Origin: Lachnospiraceae bacterium
Lineage (GTDB): Bacteria > Bacillota > Clostridia > Lachnospirales > Lachnospiraceae
Length of the DNA stretch: 64,000 nt
Direction: 5' to 3'
Assembly: GCA_015057525.1 (NCBI GenBank)
Contig: SVEE01000005.1
Span: 1 to 64,000 of the forward strand
Shown here: positions 17,838-26,126 of the stretch, piece by piece
How the letters are laid out: each line of letters opens with the position of its first letter
Numbering within the stretch: position 1 is the stretch's first letter
Program-made: the position numbers and the translations under genes
The notes under the pieces: generated by a model
The model's input: only the letters and a program-made list of their open reading frames with translations
Told to the model about the DNA's origin: nothing
Databases searched by the model: none

Positions 17838-19784
17838 CTATATCAACAATCCAAGTATCTCATTACTTCTTGCAACAAATGCAGTCATAGCTTCTGGGCT
17901 AAGTGGCTTGTTTGCTATAACAGCTAAATCATAAAGCTGACAACAAATCTTATCTGTGTGCTCTCCCTCTGGATTATCGAGAACATACTTAACAAGCTTA
18001 TTTCCTGCATTGAGAACTAATGTCTCTCCCTCACCACCAAACATTGATGGGTCCATGGCACCACCCATGCTATATGCCTTCATCATCTCTATCATACGTC
18101 TTTGTTCTTCTGAAAGAGTAAGCATAGATGAGATAGCCTCGTTCTTAAGGTTCTCAACCTTAACATTAAGCTTATCATTGCCAGTAGCCTTCTTAAATAC
18201 CTCAGAAAGCTTATCTGTGTATTCCTTAGTCTGCTCCTCAGTAAGTGCTTCACCCACAAAATTATCCGAAAGATCAGCATCTATACGAAGGAACTTAACA
18301 TTTTCATTCTTAGCCTCAAGGTGAGTGATATATGGATTATCAATGTTGTGTACAAGATACACAGCATCCATTCCCTCTTCCTTGAACATATTTATATACT
18401 GAGATTGTGCCTGCTCATCTGATACATAGAACACCTTGTTCTCGTATTTTTCCTTACCTGCCTCAAGATACTCTGGAAGTGTAAGATATTTGCCCTCTAA
18501 ATTCTTGAAAAGCATATAGTCTGTCATCTTATCACAGAACTTCTCATCTCTTAAGCATCCAAATTTAATGAATGGACTGATATCATCCCAATACTTCTCA
18601 TAATTTTCTTTATCAGTCTTACACATACCAGAAAGCTTGTCAGCTACCTTCTTAGTAATGTAATCTGAAATCTTCTTTACAAAACCATCGTTCTGCAATG
18701 CACTTCTTGATACATTAAGTGGAAGGTCCGGACAATCAATAACACCTTTGAGAAGGAGTAAGAACTCTGGGATTACTTCCTTAATGTTATCAGCTATAAA
18801 CACCTGATTATTGTAAAGCTTTATCATACCCTCAAGCTGGTCGTACTGATTATTAATCTTAGGGAAATACAAGATTCCCTTTAAGTTAAATGGATAATCC
18901 ATATTAAGGTGTATCCAGAAAAGAGGCTTCTTGAAATCTAAAAATACCTTCTGATAGAACTCAATATATTCCTCATCTGTACAATCCTTAGGCTGTTTCA
19001 TCCAAAGTGGATTAGTATCGTTGAGAGGCTTTCTCTCTGGCTTTTTGCTTTCTTTATCCTCTGATGCCTTATCATCTTTTTTCTCGTCGCCAATTAATTC
19101 ATCATCTGGATCAACCTCTATATACTTTTCTGCCTTTTCTTCGTTATCCATAGTATCTTCATTGATAAAATAGATATTGTATGGCATAAATGCACAATAT
19201 TTCTGAATTACTTCTCTTACTCTATATTCATTAGCAAATTCATAACACTCATCATTTAAATATAATGTTATGGCTGTTCCTCTTGTGTCATCATCACTTT
19301 CGGACATAGAGTATTCAGTACCACCATCACACTCCCAGAATACAGGCTTAGCATCCTTCTGATATGAACAAGTTTCAATTGTAACCTTGTCTGCTACCAT
19401 GAATGCAGAATAAAATCCAAGACCAAAATGTCCTATAATCTGGTCGTCATTCGCTTTATCTTTATATTTGTTTATGAAATCTGTGGCACCTGAGAAAGCT
19501 ATCTGATTAATATACTTATCAACCTCCTCAGCAGTCATACCGATTCCATTATCAACAAATGTAAGAGTTTTATCTTTAGCAGAGGCATATACCTCTATCT
19601 TGTACTCTTCACCCTCAATCTCTTCATAATCTCCCATAAGAGAAAGCTTCTTAAGCTTAGTTATGGCATCACAGCCATTAGAAATAAGCTCTCTAATAAA
19701 AATATCATGGTCTGAATATAACCATTTCTTTATAATTGGAAAAATATTTTCACTGTTAATTGATAAACTTCCCTGCTTTTGCAT
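17838..19784 (-). CDS. htpG: Molecular chaperone HtpG (Hsp90)
   Basis: An Hsp90-family ATP-dependent chaperone of 648 aa. The N-terminal GHKL ATPase has FIRELISNGCDAITKLKKL, TFVDNGIGMT and IGHFGLGFYSAFMVADKV. The middle domain contains LPLNVSRSALQND, and the C-terminal dimerisation domain is complete. A charged linker (KKDDKASEDKESKKPERK) separates the domains. The track start at 19793 touches the AGGAGG ribosome site, so the ATG at 19784 (MQKQGSLSIN) is chosen. It is monocistronic, with its own promoter and a CIRCE element upstream, so HrcA control is likely. Confidence 0.97.
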   Translation of the reverse strand: MQKQGSLSINSENIFPIIKKWLYSDHDIFIRELISNGCDAITKLKKLSLMGDYEEIEGEEYKIEVYASAKDKTLTFVDNGIGMTAEEVDKYINQIAFSGATDFINKYKDKANDDQIIGHFGLGFYSAFMVADKVTIETCSYQKDAKPVFWECDGGTEYSMSESDDDTRGTAITLYLNDECYEFANEYRVREVIQKYCAFMPYNIYFINEDTMDNEEKAEKYIEVDPDDELIGDEKKDDKASEDKESKKPERKPLNDTNPLWMKQPKDCTDEEYIEFYQKVFLDFKKPLFWIHLNMDYPFNLKGILYFPKINNQYDQLEGMIKLYNNQVFIADNIKEVIPEFLLLLKGVIDCPDLPLNVSRSALQNDGFVKKISDYITKKVADKLSGMCKTDKENYEKYWDDISPFIKFGCLRDEKFCDKMTDYMLFKNLEGKYLTLPEYLEAGKEKYENKVFYVSDEQAQSQYINMFKEEGMDAVYLVHNIDNPYITHLEAKNENVKFLRIDADLSDNFVGEALTEEQTKEYTDKLSEVFKKATGNDKLNVKVENLKNEAISSMLTLSEEQRRMIEMMKAYSMGGAMDPSMFGGEGETLVLNAGNKLVKYVLDNPEGEHTDKICCQLYDLAVIANKPLSPEAMTAFVARSNEILGLLI

Positions 19785-19840
19785 CAATATCAACCTCCTA
19801 AAACTACATAAGTATTATCAATTTTTGTTCTATACGAAGT

Positions 19841-19869
19841 ATAATAATACTCTTGTAATTGAATGTCAA
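19841..19869 (-). promoter_or_regulatory. Promoter of htpG
   Basis: On the minus strand, TTGACA (19864-19869) and TATTAT (19841-19846) are 17 bp apart and lie 57 bp before the htpG ATG. The CIRCE repeat ends 7 bp upstream of this -35 box rather than over the start site. Confidence 0.75.
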
Positions 19870-19876
19870 GAAAAAA

Positions 19877-19903
19877 TTAGCACTCAACTATCGCGAGTGC
19901 TAA
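19877..19903. promoter_or_regulatory. CIRCE operator (HrcA site) upstream of htpG
   Basis: A perfect TTAGCACTC-N9-GAGTGCTAA, identical in both arms to the groESL operator. It lies 93 bp upstream of the htpG ATG and just upstream of the -35 box of the best promoter. It implies HrcA control of htpG. Confidence 0.93.
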
Positions 19904-19923
19904 CAATTTAATAATTAAACATT

Positions 19924-20382
19924 TTATATATAATATTTCTCTACAGTTTCATCCCATAAATGCTCCAATGTTTTGTCCAAAGTAAACACCTTGAGGGATG
20001 TACCTGTTGTAACTGTAAGTTCACCATTTTCATAATACATGTTTAAAAATAAGGCTCCTACATCCTGAGGATTAACAGGTAGATTATTCATCTCAACTAA
20101 ACGTTCAATATTTTCTCTATTAAACATCAATATAAGTTTGAAGCTTATAGGCAACCTTTTCCCTTTTATAAGCTCAAATATAGTGTGCTTAATGTCCCTC
20201 CAACTAACATACTCCTGAGTTTCTTCATGGGAATCAAAAAAATCTTTGTTTAGTTTACCATTTATATAGTAATCCATAGACACTTTAAGTCTTGTCTCAA
20301 ACATATAAAAACTGTCATATTTCTCATTGACAAGAAGCTCATTCATAAATGTCTTTATATCTTCTACCTGATAACTTTTCAT
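19924..20382 (-). CDS. DUF5721 family protein
   Basis: A 152-residue cytoplasmic protein with no membrane segment or known catalytic motif. It begins MKSYQVEDIKTFMNELLVNEKYDSF and is alpha/beta in composition. I recognise the family as a clostridial protein of unknown function, with moderate certainty. It starts 6 bp after the stop of the membrane transglutaminase gene and probably shares its transcript. The htpG CIRCE begins just 20 bp beyond its stop. Confidence 0.72.
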   Translation of the reverse strand: MKSYQVEDIKTFMNELLVNEKYDSFYMFETRLKVSMDYYINGKLNKDFFDSHEETQEYVSWRDIKHTIFELIKGKRLPISFKLILMFNRENIERLVEMNNLPVNPQDVGALFLNMYYENGELTVTTGTSLKVFTLDKTLEHLWDETVEKYYI

Positions 20383-20388
20383 CTTACA

Positions 20389-21495
20389 TTATTCCTTCTG
20401 ATTCAAGTATATTGTTATAACGTGGTCATCACCATATTCTAATATACCTAATTGATAAGACTCAATTCCAGGTATTTCAAATATAAATCCCATGTCATAT
20501 GCGTCTTCGCTATAGTCCGTAGCAACCACTTCTACTATTCCGTTGCTGTTACGTGAAGCCTCAAATGTAACCTTGTTCTTGAAGCTTACATAATCTCCCA
20601 CGCTATTATTTACTTCAAAATAATTATAATCATCGCTTTCACAAGGCTCATAGTCTCCATCTTCCCATTCATGCTCATTGTCCATAACGTCATCAGTAAC
20701 ATTAAAATACATATGACTGACAAAAGATCCCTTATCTGGCAATGGGTCATCCCATGTAGCATCCACATGATACCAGTTTCCATCTAATTTAACTCTGTTC
20801 CAAGCATGTAAAACATCATTACCCCAGCCAGTCATAATATCATTCTCAATACCTACACAATTAAGCAATAAAGCCATAGCCTCTGCATAACCATTGCATA
20901 CAGCAGTCTTCTGTACCAATGCACCGTATGCACAAAAAGCATATTCCTTGGAATGTTCTACGAATCCATACTGACAATTAGCAACTATATAATCATGAAT
21001 AGCTAATTCCTTTTCGTAGTCTGTCATATTAGGAGCAATAATTGTCTTTAATATAAGGACAACTTCGTCATACAGCTTTTTAGCTGCAGGCCTGTCAGAA
21101 GGTATTCCCTCTCCATATACATATTTACGATAAACATAGTAATTATCAGAAATATCATATACAAATTTAACCTTCATTCCACCACGAATCTTATCCGTTA
21201 CGGCATAACGTTCAACAACACCATTAAGACTACATATATAGTCATTAATTTGATTTATTTCTTCTTCAGTTACACCCTTGACATAAAAGGTTCCACTGCT
21301 CTTGCCGCTATCTATCTGGTCATTAATCATATTTGTAAGTTCAACCAGGTTATACGCCGTAGAATCCTTATTCATGTAAGCCCCGATTTCCCAACCAAAA
21401 AAATAGGCAACAAAAACAACTACAATTATAAGAACTGGAACAGCATAATATATCTTACCTTTTTCGTCACTTAAATTGCTACTCCTCAGTGCCAT
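20389..21495 (-). CDS. Membrane-anchored transglutaminase-like protein
   Basis: A 368-residue protein with a single N-terminal membrane helix (about 14-36) and an extracellular transglutaminase-like domain. The triad candidates are the cysteine in KTAVCNGYAEAMALLL, the histidine in DVLHAWNRVKLDGNWYH and the aspartate in HVDATWDDP, all present. Such domains act as wall proteases or peptide cross-linkers in Firmicutes; the substrate here is unknown. Its ATG overlaps the end of a small membrane-peptide gene by 17 nt, and DUF5721 follows by 6 bp, so the three form an operon. Confidence 0.88.
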   Translation of the reverse strand: MALRSSNLSDEKGKIYYAVPVLIIVVVFVAYFFGWEIGAYMNKDSTAYNLVELTNMINDQIDSGKSSGTFYVKGVTEEEINQINDYICSLNGVVERYAVTDKIRGGMKVKFVYDISDNYYVYRKYVYGEGIPSDRPAAKKLYDEVVLILKTIIAPNMTDYEKELAIHDYIVANCQYGFVEHSKEYAFCAYGALVQKTAVCNGYAEAMALLLNCVGIENDIMTGWGNDVLHAWNRVKLDGNWYHVDATWDDPLPDKGSFVSHMYFNVTDDVMDNEHEWEDGDYEPCESDDYNYFEVNNSVGDYVSFKNKVTFEASRNSNGIVEVVATDYSEDAYDMGFIFEIPGIESYQLGILEYGDDHVITIYLNQKE

Positions 21496-21643
21496 TTATA
21501 TCATCATCCTCATCATCCTTTATATTCTTTCCTGTAATAATTAAAACAACCATAAGAACAACTGATACTATAAGACATATAGCAATAAGTAATGGTTTGC
21601 CATGATCTCCGGTTGCCGCCATAAGTAATGATAGTAATTCCAT
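21479..21643 (-). CDS. 54-residue membrane peptide resembling an isolated sorting-signal tail
   Basis: Too short for the ORF track. It starts at the ATG at 21643 behind GGGAAGG (8 nt upstream) and ends at the TAG at 21479-21481. The product MELLSLLMAATGDHGKPLLI continues into a 20-residue hydrophobic helix, then GKN and an acidic tail. The ATGD-hydrophobic-Lys order resembles the LPxTGD sortase tail without the rest of a surface protein, but the acidic C-terminus is atypical for a sorting signal. It overlaps the transglutaminase start by 17 nt, which suggests translational coupling. Confidence 0.7.
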   Translation of the reverse strand: MELLSLLMAATGDHGKPLLIAICLIVSVVLMVVLIITGKNIKDDEDDDINGTEE

Positions 21644-21857
21644 ATTCGCTACCTTCCCTTTCTACTAATAAATGTATTTCATAAAATCTTTCTATTTATT
21701 ATAAAACATTATTTATATTTTAATAGATATATTTTTTCAAGGCAACCATTTTATTATATAATTATTCTTGATGACTTATGGAATATGTTGTAAAATGTCT
21801 TTTTAGATATATAAAACTATGATTAAATTTACAAAATAAGAATGTGAGGTATATATT

Positions 21858-23243
21858 ATGGCACAGCTTTGGGGCGGTCGTTTTACCAAAGAAACAGATA
21901 AATTAGTGTACAACTTTAATGCGTCAATCTCATTTGACCAAAAATTCTACAGACAAGACATAAGAGGAAGTATTGCTCACGTTACTATGCTTGCTTCTTC
22001 TGGTATTCTAACTGATGAAGAAAAAGACCAGATTATAGCAGGACTTAATGGTATTCTTGCTGATGTTGAAAACGGTACTTTAGAAATCACAGACGAATAT
22101 GAGGATATTCACAGCTTCGTTGAAGCTAATCTTATTTCACGTATCGGAGATGTAGGCAAAAAGCTTCACACAGGACGTTCACGTAACGACCAGGTCGCTC
22201 TCGATATGAAATTATATACAAGAGACGAATTGACTGAGGTTAAAAAGCTTGTTGCTGAATTAATAAAGGTTCTTCATAAACTTATGAAAGATAATACAGA
22301 AACATACATGCCAGGTTTCACTCATCTTCAGAAAGCCCAGCCAGTTACATTTGCACACCATGTAGGTGCTTACATGGAAATGTTTAAGCGTGATTACAGT
22401 CGTTTAAATGATATATACGACCGTATGAACTATTGTCCTCTTGGCTCAGGTGCCTTAGCTGGAACCACTTATCCTTTAGATAGAAAGTTAACTGCTAAGC
22501 TTCTTGATTTCTATGGACCTACACTAAACAGCATGGATTCTGTATCTGACAGAGATTATGTAATAGAGATGCTATCAGCCTTCTCGACTATTATGATGCA
22601 TCTTTCAAGATTCTCAGAGGAAATTATAATTTGGAACTCCAACGAGTACCAGTTTGTTGAGCTTGATGATGCATATAGCACAGGAAGCTCTATTATGCCA
22701 CAGAAGAAAAATCCTGATATTGCAGAGCTTGTAAGAGGTAAGACAGGGCGTGTTTACGCAGCTCTCACTTCTATTCTTACAACAATGAAGGGTATACCTC
22801 TTGCTTACAACAAGGATATGCAGGAGGATAAGGAACTTACATTTGATGCAATTGACACAGTTAAAGGCTGTCTCGCACTCTTCACAGGTATGATTTCAAC
22901 TATGAAATTAAATAAACCAATTATGGAAAAGAGTGCTATGAACGGATTCACTAACGCAACAGATGCCGCAGACTATCTTGTTAACCACGGCGTTCCTTTC
23001 AGAGATGCTCATGGCATAGTTGGTCAGCTTGTTTTGTACTGCTTAGATAAGAATATCTCTCTTCTTGATATGACACTTGAAGAATACAAAGCAATAAGTC
23101 CTGTATTTGAGGAGGATATTTATCAGGCCATAAGCTTAGAGGAATGCGTAAGCAAGAGGAATACTATTGGCGCACCAGGCAAAGAAGCCATCATGGAAGT
23201 TATTGAAATAAACGAAAAATTCATAAAGGAACTTGACAGCTAG
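21858..23243 (+). CDS. argH: Argininosuccinate lyase
   Basis: Catalyses the last step of arginine synthesis, splitting argininosuccinate into arginine and fumarate. 461 aa is the usual length. The signatures are AQLWGGRF at the start, [13 protein letters not shown], and the fumarase/lyase signature [12 protein letters not shown]. The ATG follows GTGAGG. argG is not adjacent; instead a small gene of unknown function follows at 12 bp and appears co-transcribed. Confidence 0.98.
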   Translation: MAQLWGGRFTKETDKLVYNFNASISFDQKFYRQDIRGSIAHVTMLASSGILTDEEKDQIIAGLNGILADVENGTLEITDEYEDIHSFVEANLISRIGDVGKKLHTGRSRNDQVALDMKLYTRDELTEVKKLVAELIKVLHKLMKDNTETYMPGFTHLQKAQPVTFAHHVGAYMEMFKRDYSRLNDIYDRMNYCPLGSGALAGTTYPLDRKLTAKLLDFYGPTLNSMDSVSDRDYVIEMLSAFSTIMMHLSRFSEEIIIWNSNEYQFVELDDAYSTGSSIMPQKKNPDIAELVRGKTGRVYAALTSILTTMKGIPLAYNKDMQEDKELTFDAIDTVKGCLALFTGMISTMKLNKPIMEKSAMNGFTNATDAADYLVNHGVPFRDAHGIVGQLVLYCLDKNISLLDMTLEEYKAISPVFEEDIYQAISLEECVSKRNTIGAPGKEAIMEVIEINEKFIKELDS

Positions 23244-23254
23244 GAGGCGATTTA

Positions 23255-23515
23255 ATGAATAACACTACAAAGCAAAAATATGAACTTGCAAGAAAAATGC
23301 TCAAGGGTAAAATCGAAATTGATGAGGTTGCTCTTATGACTGGTCTTGACAAAACTGTTCTTGAGAAGCTTAACGAAGAAATCAATCCACACAATTCAGA
23401 TGTTGAAATATTAAAGAATCTTGATACAGTAGACTTGAACATAGGAGAGATTCTTATTGATAATCTCCCACCTGAGGATTTGGAATTAGAAGGCTTCCAT
23501 GAGGAAGAAAACTAG
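23255..23515 (+). CDS. Small acidic protein coupled to argH (unknown function)
   Basis: An 86-residue acidic protein with a strong ribosome site (TAGGAGG, 7 nt before the ATG) 12 bp after the argH stop. Residues 10-40 (ELARKMLKGKIEIDEVALMT followed by GLDKTVLEKL) look like a helix-turn-helix-like segment similar to the C-terminal repeat of Rpn/PD-(D/E)XK proteins. The rest is acidic and probably unstructured. No family is recognised. It is convergent with the YolD-like gene. Confidence 0.7.
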   Translation: MNNTTKQKYELARKMLKGKIEIDEVALMTGLDKTVLEKLNEEINPHNSDVEILKNLDTVDLNIGEILIDNLPPEDLELEGFHEEEN

Positions 23516-23839
23516 TTATCTTATAATATCAAACACATCATTAAAATTTATTTTAGTGTTAACAATTTTTATATAACCGGCAGACGTGTCTATCTTGGAT
23601 ACCATGCCGGTTATTTTAATATACTCATCTGTATCATAATATACTACAGTAACTATATCCTTAAGCTGAACTTCCTTTAATGTGACATCCAACTCTTCTT
23701 TCATATCTTCAGACAGTTCAATCTTAGGAACAACTATCTTCTCTTTTTCTCTAAGAGCATTCTCATATCCTTTTAATGCAGCAAAAGGCATGAACTGTTT
23801 TGCCCTGTCTTCTCGACTCATTTTGCCTCTAATCACCAC
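23516..23839 (-). CDS. YolD-like protein, partner of the Y-family polymerase
   Basis: A protein of about 107 aa. The motif GKMSREDRAKQFMPFAALKGYE is typical of YolD-like proteins, which are commonly paired with UmuC/UvrX-type translesion polymerases. The track start at 23890 lies inside the polymerase gene. I prefer a GTG at 23839 because GGAGG sits 8 nt upstream and the coding overlap with the polymerase falls to 11 nt. The function of YolD is not settled; a regulatory or accessory role in translesion synthesis is inferred from context. Confidence 0.82.
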   Translation of the reverse strand: MVIRGKMSREDRAKQFMPFAALKGYENALREKEKIVVPKIELSEDMKEELDVTLKEVQLKDIVTVVYYDTDEYIKITGMVSKIDTSAGYIKIVNTKINFNDVFDIIR

Positions 23840-25094
23840 TTTTATGTCCTCCGATTTGACGATTTCTCTCCATAGCAGTTGCGTTTTCACTTAAATTCAT
23901 TCCCTTAAGAATAGCATTCTTACCAAATTTTTTCTTAATATCTATCATGGCTTTTTGAAGTTTGTTTTCTTTCTCCAAATCAGCCGGGTCATTAAACAAA
24001 TCATATTGCTGATACATTTCATCCACAAGGTTGTTGAAGGAAATGTTAATTCTCTTTATAGGCGAAAACCTATCTACTATTCTATCATATAACTGTTCAA
24101 TATAAGGAAGTATAACCTTTGCCGAGCTTGTAGGTATACTTGTGGTAATACTTCCCCTGGCAGGATCCTTTCCATAAATATTAGAATATCCCACATACAT
24201 AGTAATAGAGCTGGTTATAAGACCTCTATCAACTAAATCAAGGCAAAGCATATCTGCCATCTCCTTGGCAATAAGCTTTCCTCCTGCAAAATCATAATCA
24301 CAAGAAAGCACCTGACCACTTGTTATGGAATTACTTTTTGGTTTAAATGTTTTTATATCTTCCATAGTTGTAGTCTCTCTACCCCATGCATGGTCAATAA
24401 GTAGCTCTGCATCAATACCAAACCATTTATATAGATAATCTTCATTAGTTCTTGTAATATCACCCATTGTATGTATGCCATACTTTTCGAGACGTTTTGC
24501 TATACCTGGTCCCACTCTCCAAAAATCTGTAATAGGTTTATGATTCCACAAAGTATCCCTATATAATTTTTCATCCAAATAACCTATATTATCCTCTACA
24601 TGTTTAGCAGTTATATCCAGAGCTATTTTTGCAAGGTATAAATTAGTACCAATTCCACAGGTTGCTGTAATTCCTGTGGTTGCATACACGTCTCCCATTA
24701 TTTTTTGTGCCAGTTCCTTAGGAGACATTCCATACATGGTGAGATAATCTGTGACATCCATGAAAACCTCATCAATAGAATATACATGTATATCCTCTTT
24801 TGAGATATACTTTAAATACACCGAATAAATGTTGGCGGAATAATCGATGTAAAGTTGCATTCTCGGAGTTGCCATAATATAATCCACGTTAGGTGGAATC
24901 TGAAAAACTCTACATCTATTTTTAATACCTAAAGCTTTCATACTGGGAGATATAGCAAGGCATATGGTTTTTTCAGTTCTCTCTGCATCCGCCACAACAA
25001 GATTGGTTGTAAGTGGATCAAGACCTCTTTCCACGCACTCAACAGATGCATAAAACGACTTTAAATCTATGCATATATACATTCTATTATCCAT
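23829..25094 (-). CDS. Y-family DNA polymerase (UmuC/UvrX-like)
   Basis: A 421-residue translesion polymerase. The catalytic motifs are CIDLKSFYASVECVERGLDP and YSIDEVFMDVTDYL, with a helix-hairpin-helix thumb region (VGPGIAKRLEKYGIHTMGDI) and a little-finger domain at the C-terminus. The AER/TICLAISP segment and the linked YolD gene place it in the YqjW/UvrX group rather than with classic DinB. The AGGGAG site is 15 nt from the first ATG, so translation efficiency or the exact start is uncertain. No LexA box was confirmed. Confidence 0.93.
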   Translation of the reverse strand: MDNRMYICIDLKSFYASVECVERGLDPLTTNLVVADAERTEKTICLAISPSMKALGIKNRCRVFQIPPNVDYIMATPRMQLYIDYSANIYSVYLKYISKEDIHVYSIDEVFMDVTDYLTMYGMSPKELAQKIMGDVYATTGITATCGIGTNLYLAKIALDITAKHVEDNIGYLDEKLYRDTLWNHKPITDFWRVGPGIAKRLEKYGIHTMGDITRTNEDYLYKWFGIDAELLIDHAWGRETTTMEDIKTFKPKSNSITSGQVLSCDYDFAGGKLIAKEMADMLCLDLVDRGLITSSITMYVGYSNIYGKDPARGSITTSIPTSSAKVILPYIEQLYDRIVDRFSPIKRINISFNNLVDEMYQQYDLFNDPADLEKENKLQKAMIDIKKKFGKNAILKGMNLSENATAMERNRQIGGHKSGD

Positions 25095-25120
25095 ATAAAA
25101 CCGTGTTTCTCCCTTCTATG

Positions 25121-25158
25121 TAACATTACCAGCCGAAAGAAATCGGCTGGTAATGTTA
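25121..25158. repeat. Perfect 16-bp inverted repeat at the sigG / polymerase junction
   Basis: TAACATTACCAGCCGA (25121-25136) and its exact complement (25143-25158) with a 6-nt loop. It overlaps the sigG stop codon and lies 27 bp upstream of the polymerase ATG. On the minus strand no T-tract follows, so it is a weak fit for an intrinsic terminator and could be a leader hairpin for the polymerase. Confidence 0.75.
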
Positions 25159-25935
25159 TTTTAAATAATTTCTCATAGTTTTTAAAGCATTTTTTTCTAA
25201 ACGACTTACTTGTGCCTGGGAAATAGCTATTTCCTCTGCCACCTCAGTCTGAGTCTTACCTTCAAAAAATCTAAGTTTAATTATATTGTATTCTCTATCA
25301 TCTAACTTTTTCATAGCTTCATCCAAGGATATGTCATCAACCCACTTATCTTCTTTATTCTTTTTGTCACTTACCTGATCCATAAGATAAAGAACATCCT
25401 GTCCTTCCTGAAACACAGGCTCATATAGGGACATAGGCGTTGCGATTGCATCCATGGCATTAACTATGTCCTCCTTAGGTATATCTATCTCCTTTGAAAT
25501 TTCTTCTATAGTTGGCTCTCTGTCAAATTTCTTTGTTAGCATATCTCTTGCATATATTGCCTTATAAGCTATATCTCTAAGGGATCTGGAAACCCTTATT
25601 GCGTTATTGTCTCTTAGGTATCTTCGGCACTCTCCTAAAATCATAGGCACAGCGTAAGTGGAAAATTTTACCTGTAAGCTTCTGTCGAAATTATCTAGGG
25701 CTTTTATTAACCCAATGCACCCTACTTGAAACAAATCATCTGCACATTCAGCATTATTTGCACCAAATCGTTGAATAACGCTTAACACCAATCTTAAGTT
25801 TCCATTTATAAACTCTTCACGTGCCTTCATATCACCTTTATCTATTCGCTCAAACAAAGCATCTTTTTCTTCATCACTAAGTAAAGGAAGCTTTGCTGTA
25901 TTTACTCCACATATCATGACCTTATTTACAGCCAT
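25156..25935 (-). CDS. sigG: Forespore sigma factor SigG
   Basis: A 259-residue sigma-70 family factor. The N-terminus NKVMICGVNTAKLPLLS is the SigG hallmark contacted by anti-sigma factors. Region 2 reads ADDLFQVGCIGLIKALDNFD, region 3 is present, and region 4 ends ISQAQVSRLEKNALKTMRNY. SigG directs late forespore genes. The track start is a TTG two codons upstream; the ATG at 25935 has AAGGAGG 9 nt before it. sigE is not adjacent, unlike in Bacillus. It suggests a spore-forming lineage. Confidence 0.95.
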   Translation of the reverse strand: MAVNKVMICGVNTAKLPLLSDEEKDALFERIDKGDMKAREEFINGNLRLVLSVIQRFGANNAECADDLFQVGCIGLIKALDNFDRSLQVKFSTYAVPMILGECRRYLRDNNAIRVSRSLRDIAYKAIYARDMLTKKFDREPTIEEISKEIDIPKEDIVNAMDAIATPMSLYEPVFQEGQDVLYLMDQVSDKKNKEDKWVDDISLDEAMKKLDDREYNIIKLRFFEGKTQTEVAEEIAISQAQVSRLEKNALKTMRNYLK

Positions 25936-26126
25936 ATTCAAGTTCCTCCTTCAGTAATATCTACTGTAAAGGATTTACAAATGTGGTATTTTCTATTCAA
26001 TTTTTTATATGGGATATTTTGGGTAATAAAAAGTTGCATTTCCCTTGACATCTAAAAGAAAATGTAACAAAATATCTATGTGCCTTGCACATGGAAAATA
26101 CAATAAAACTCAGAAGAAGGTAACTT

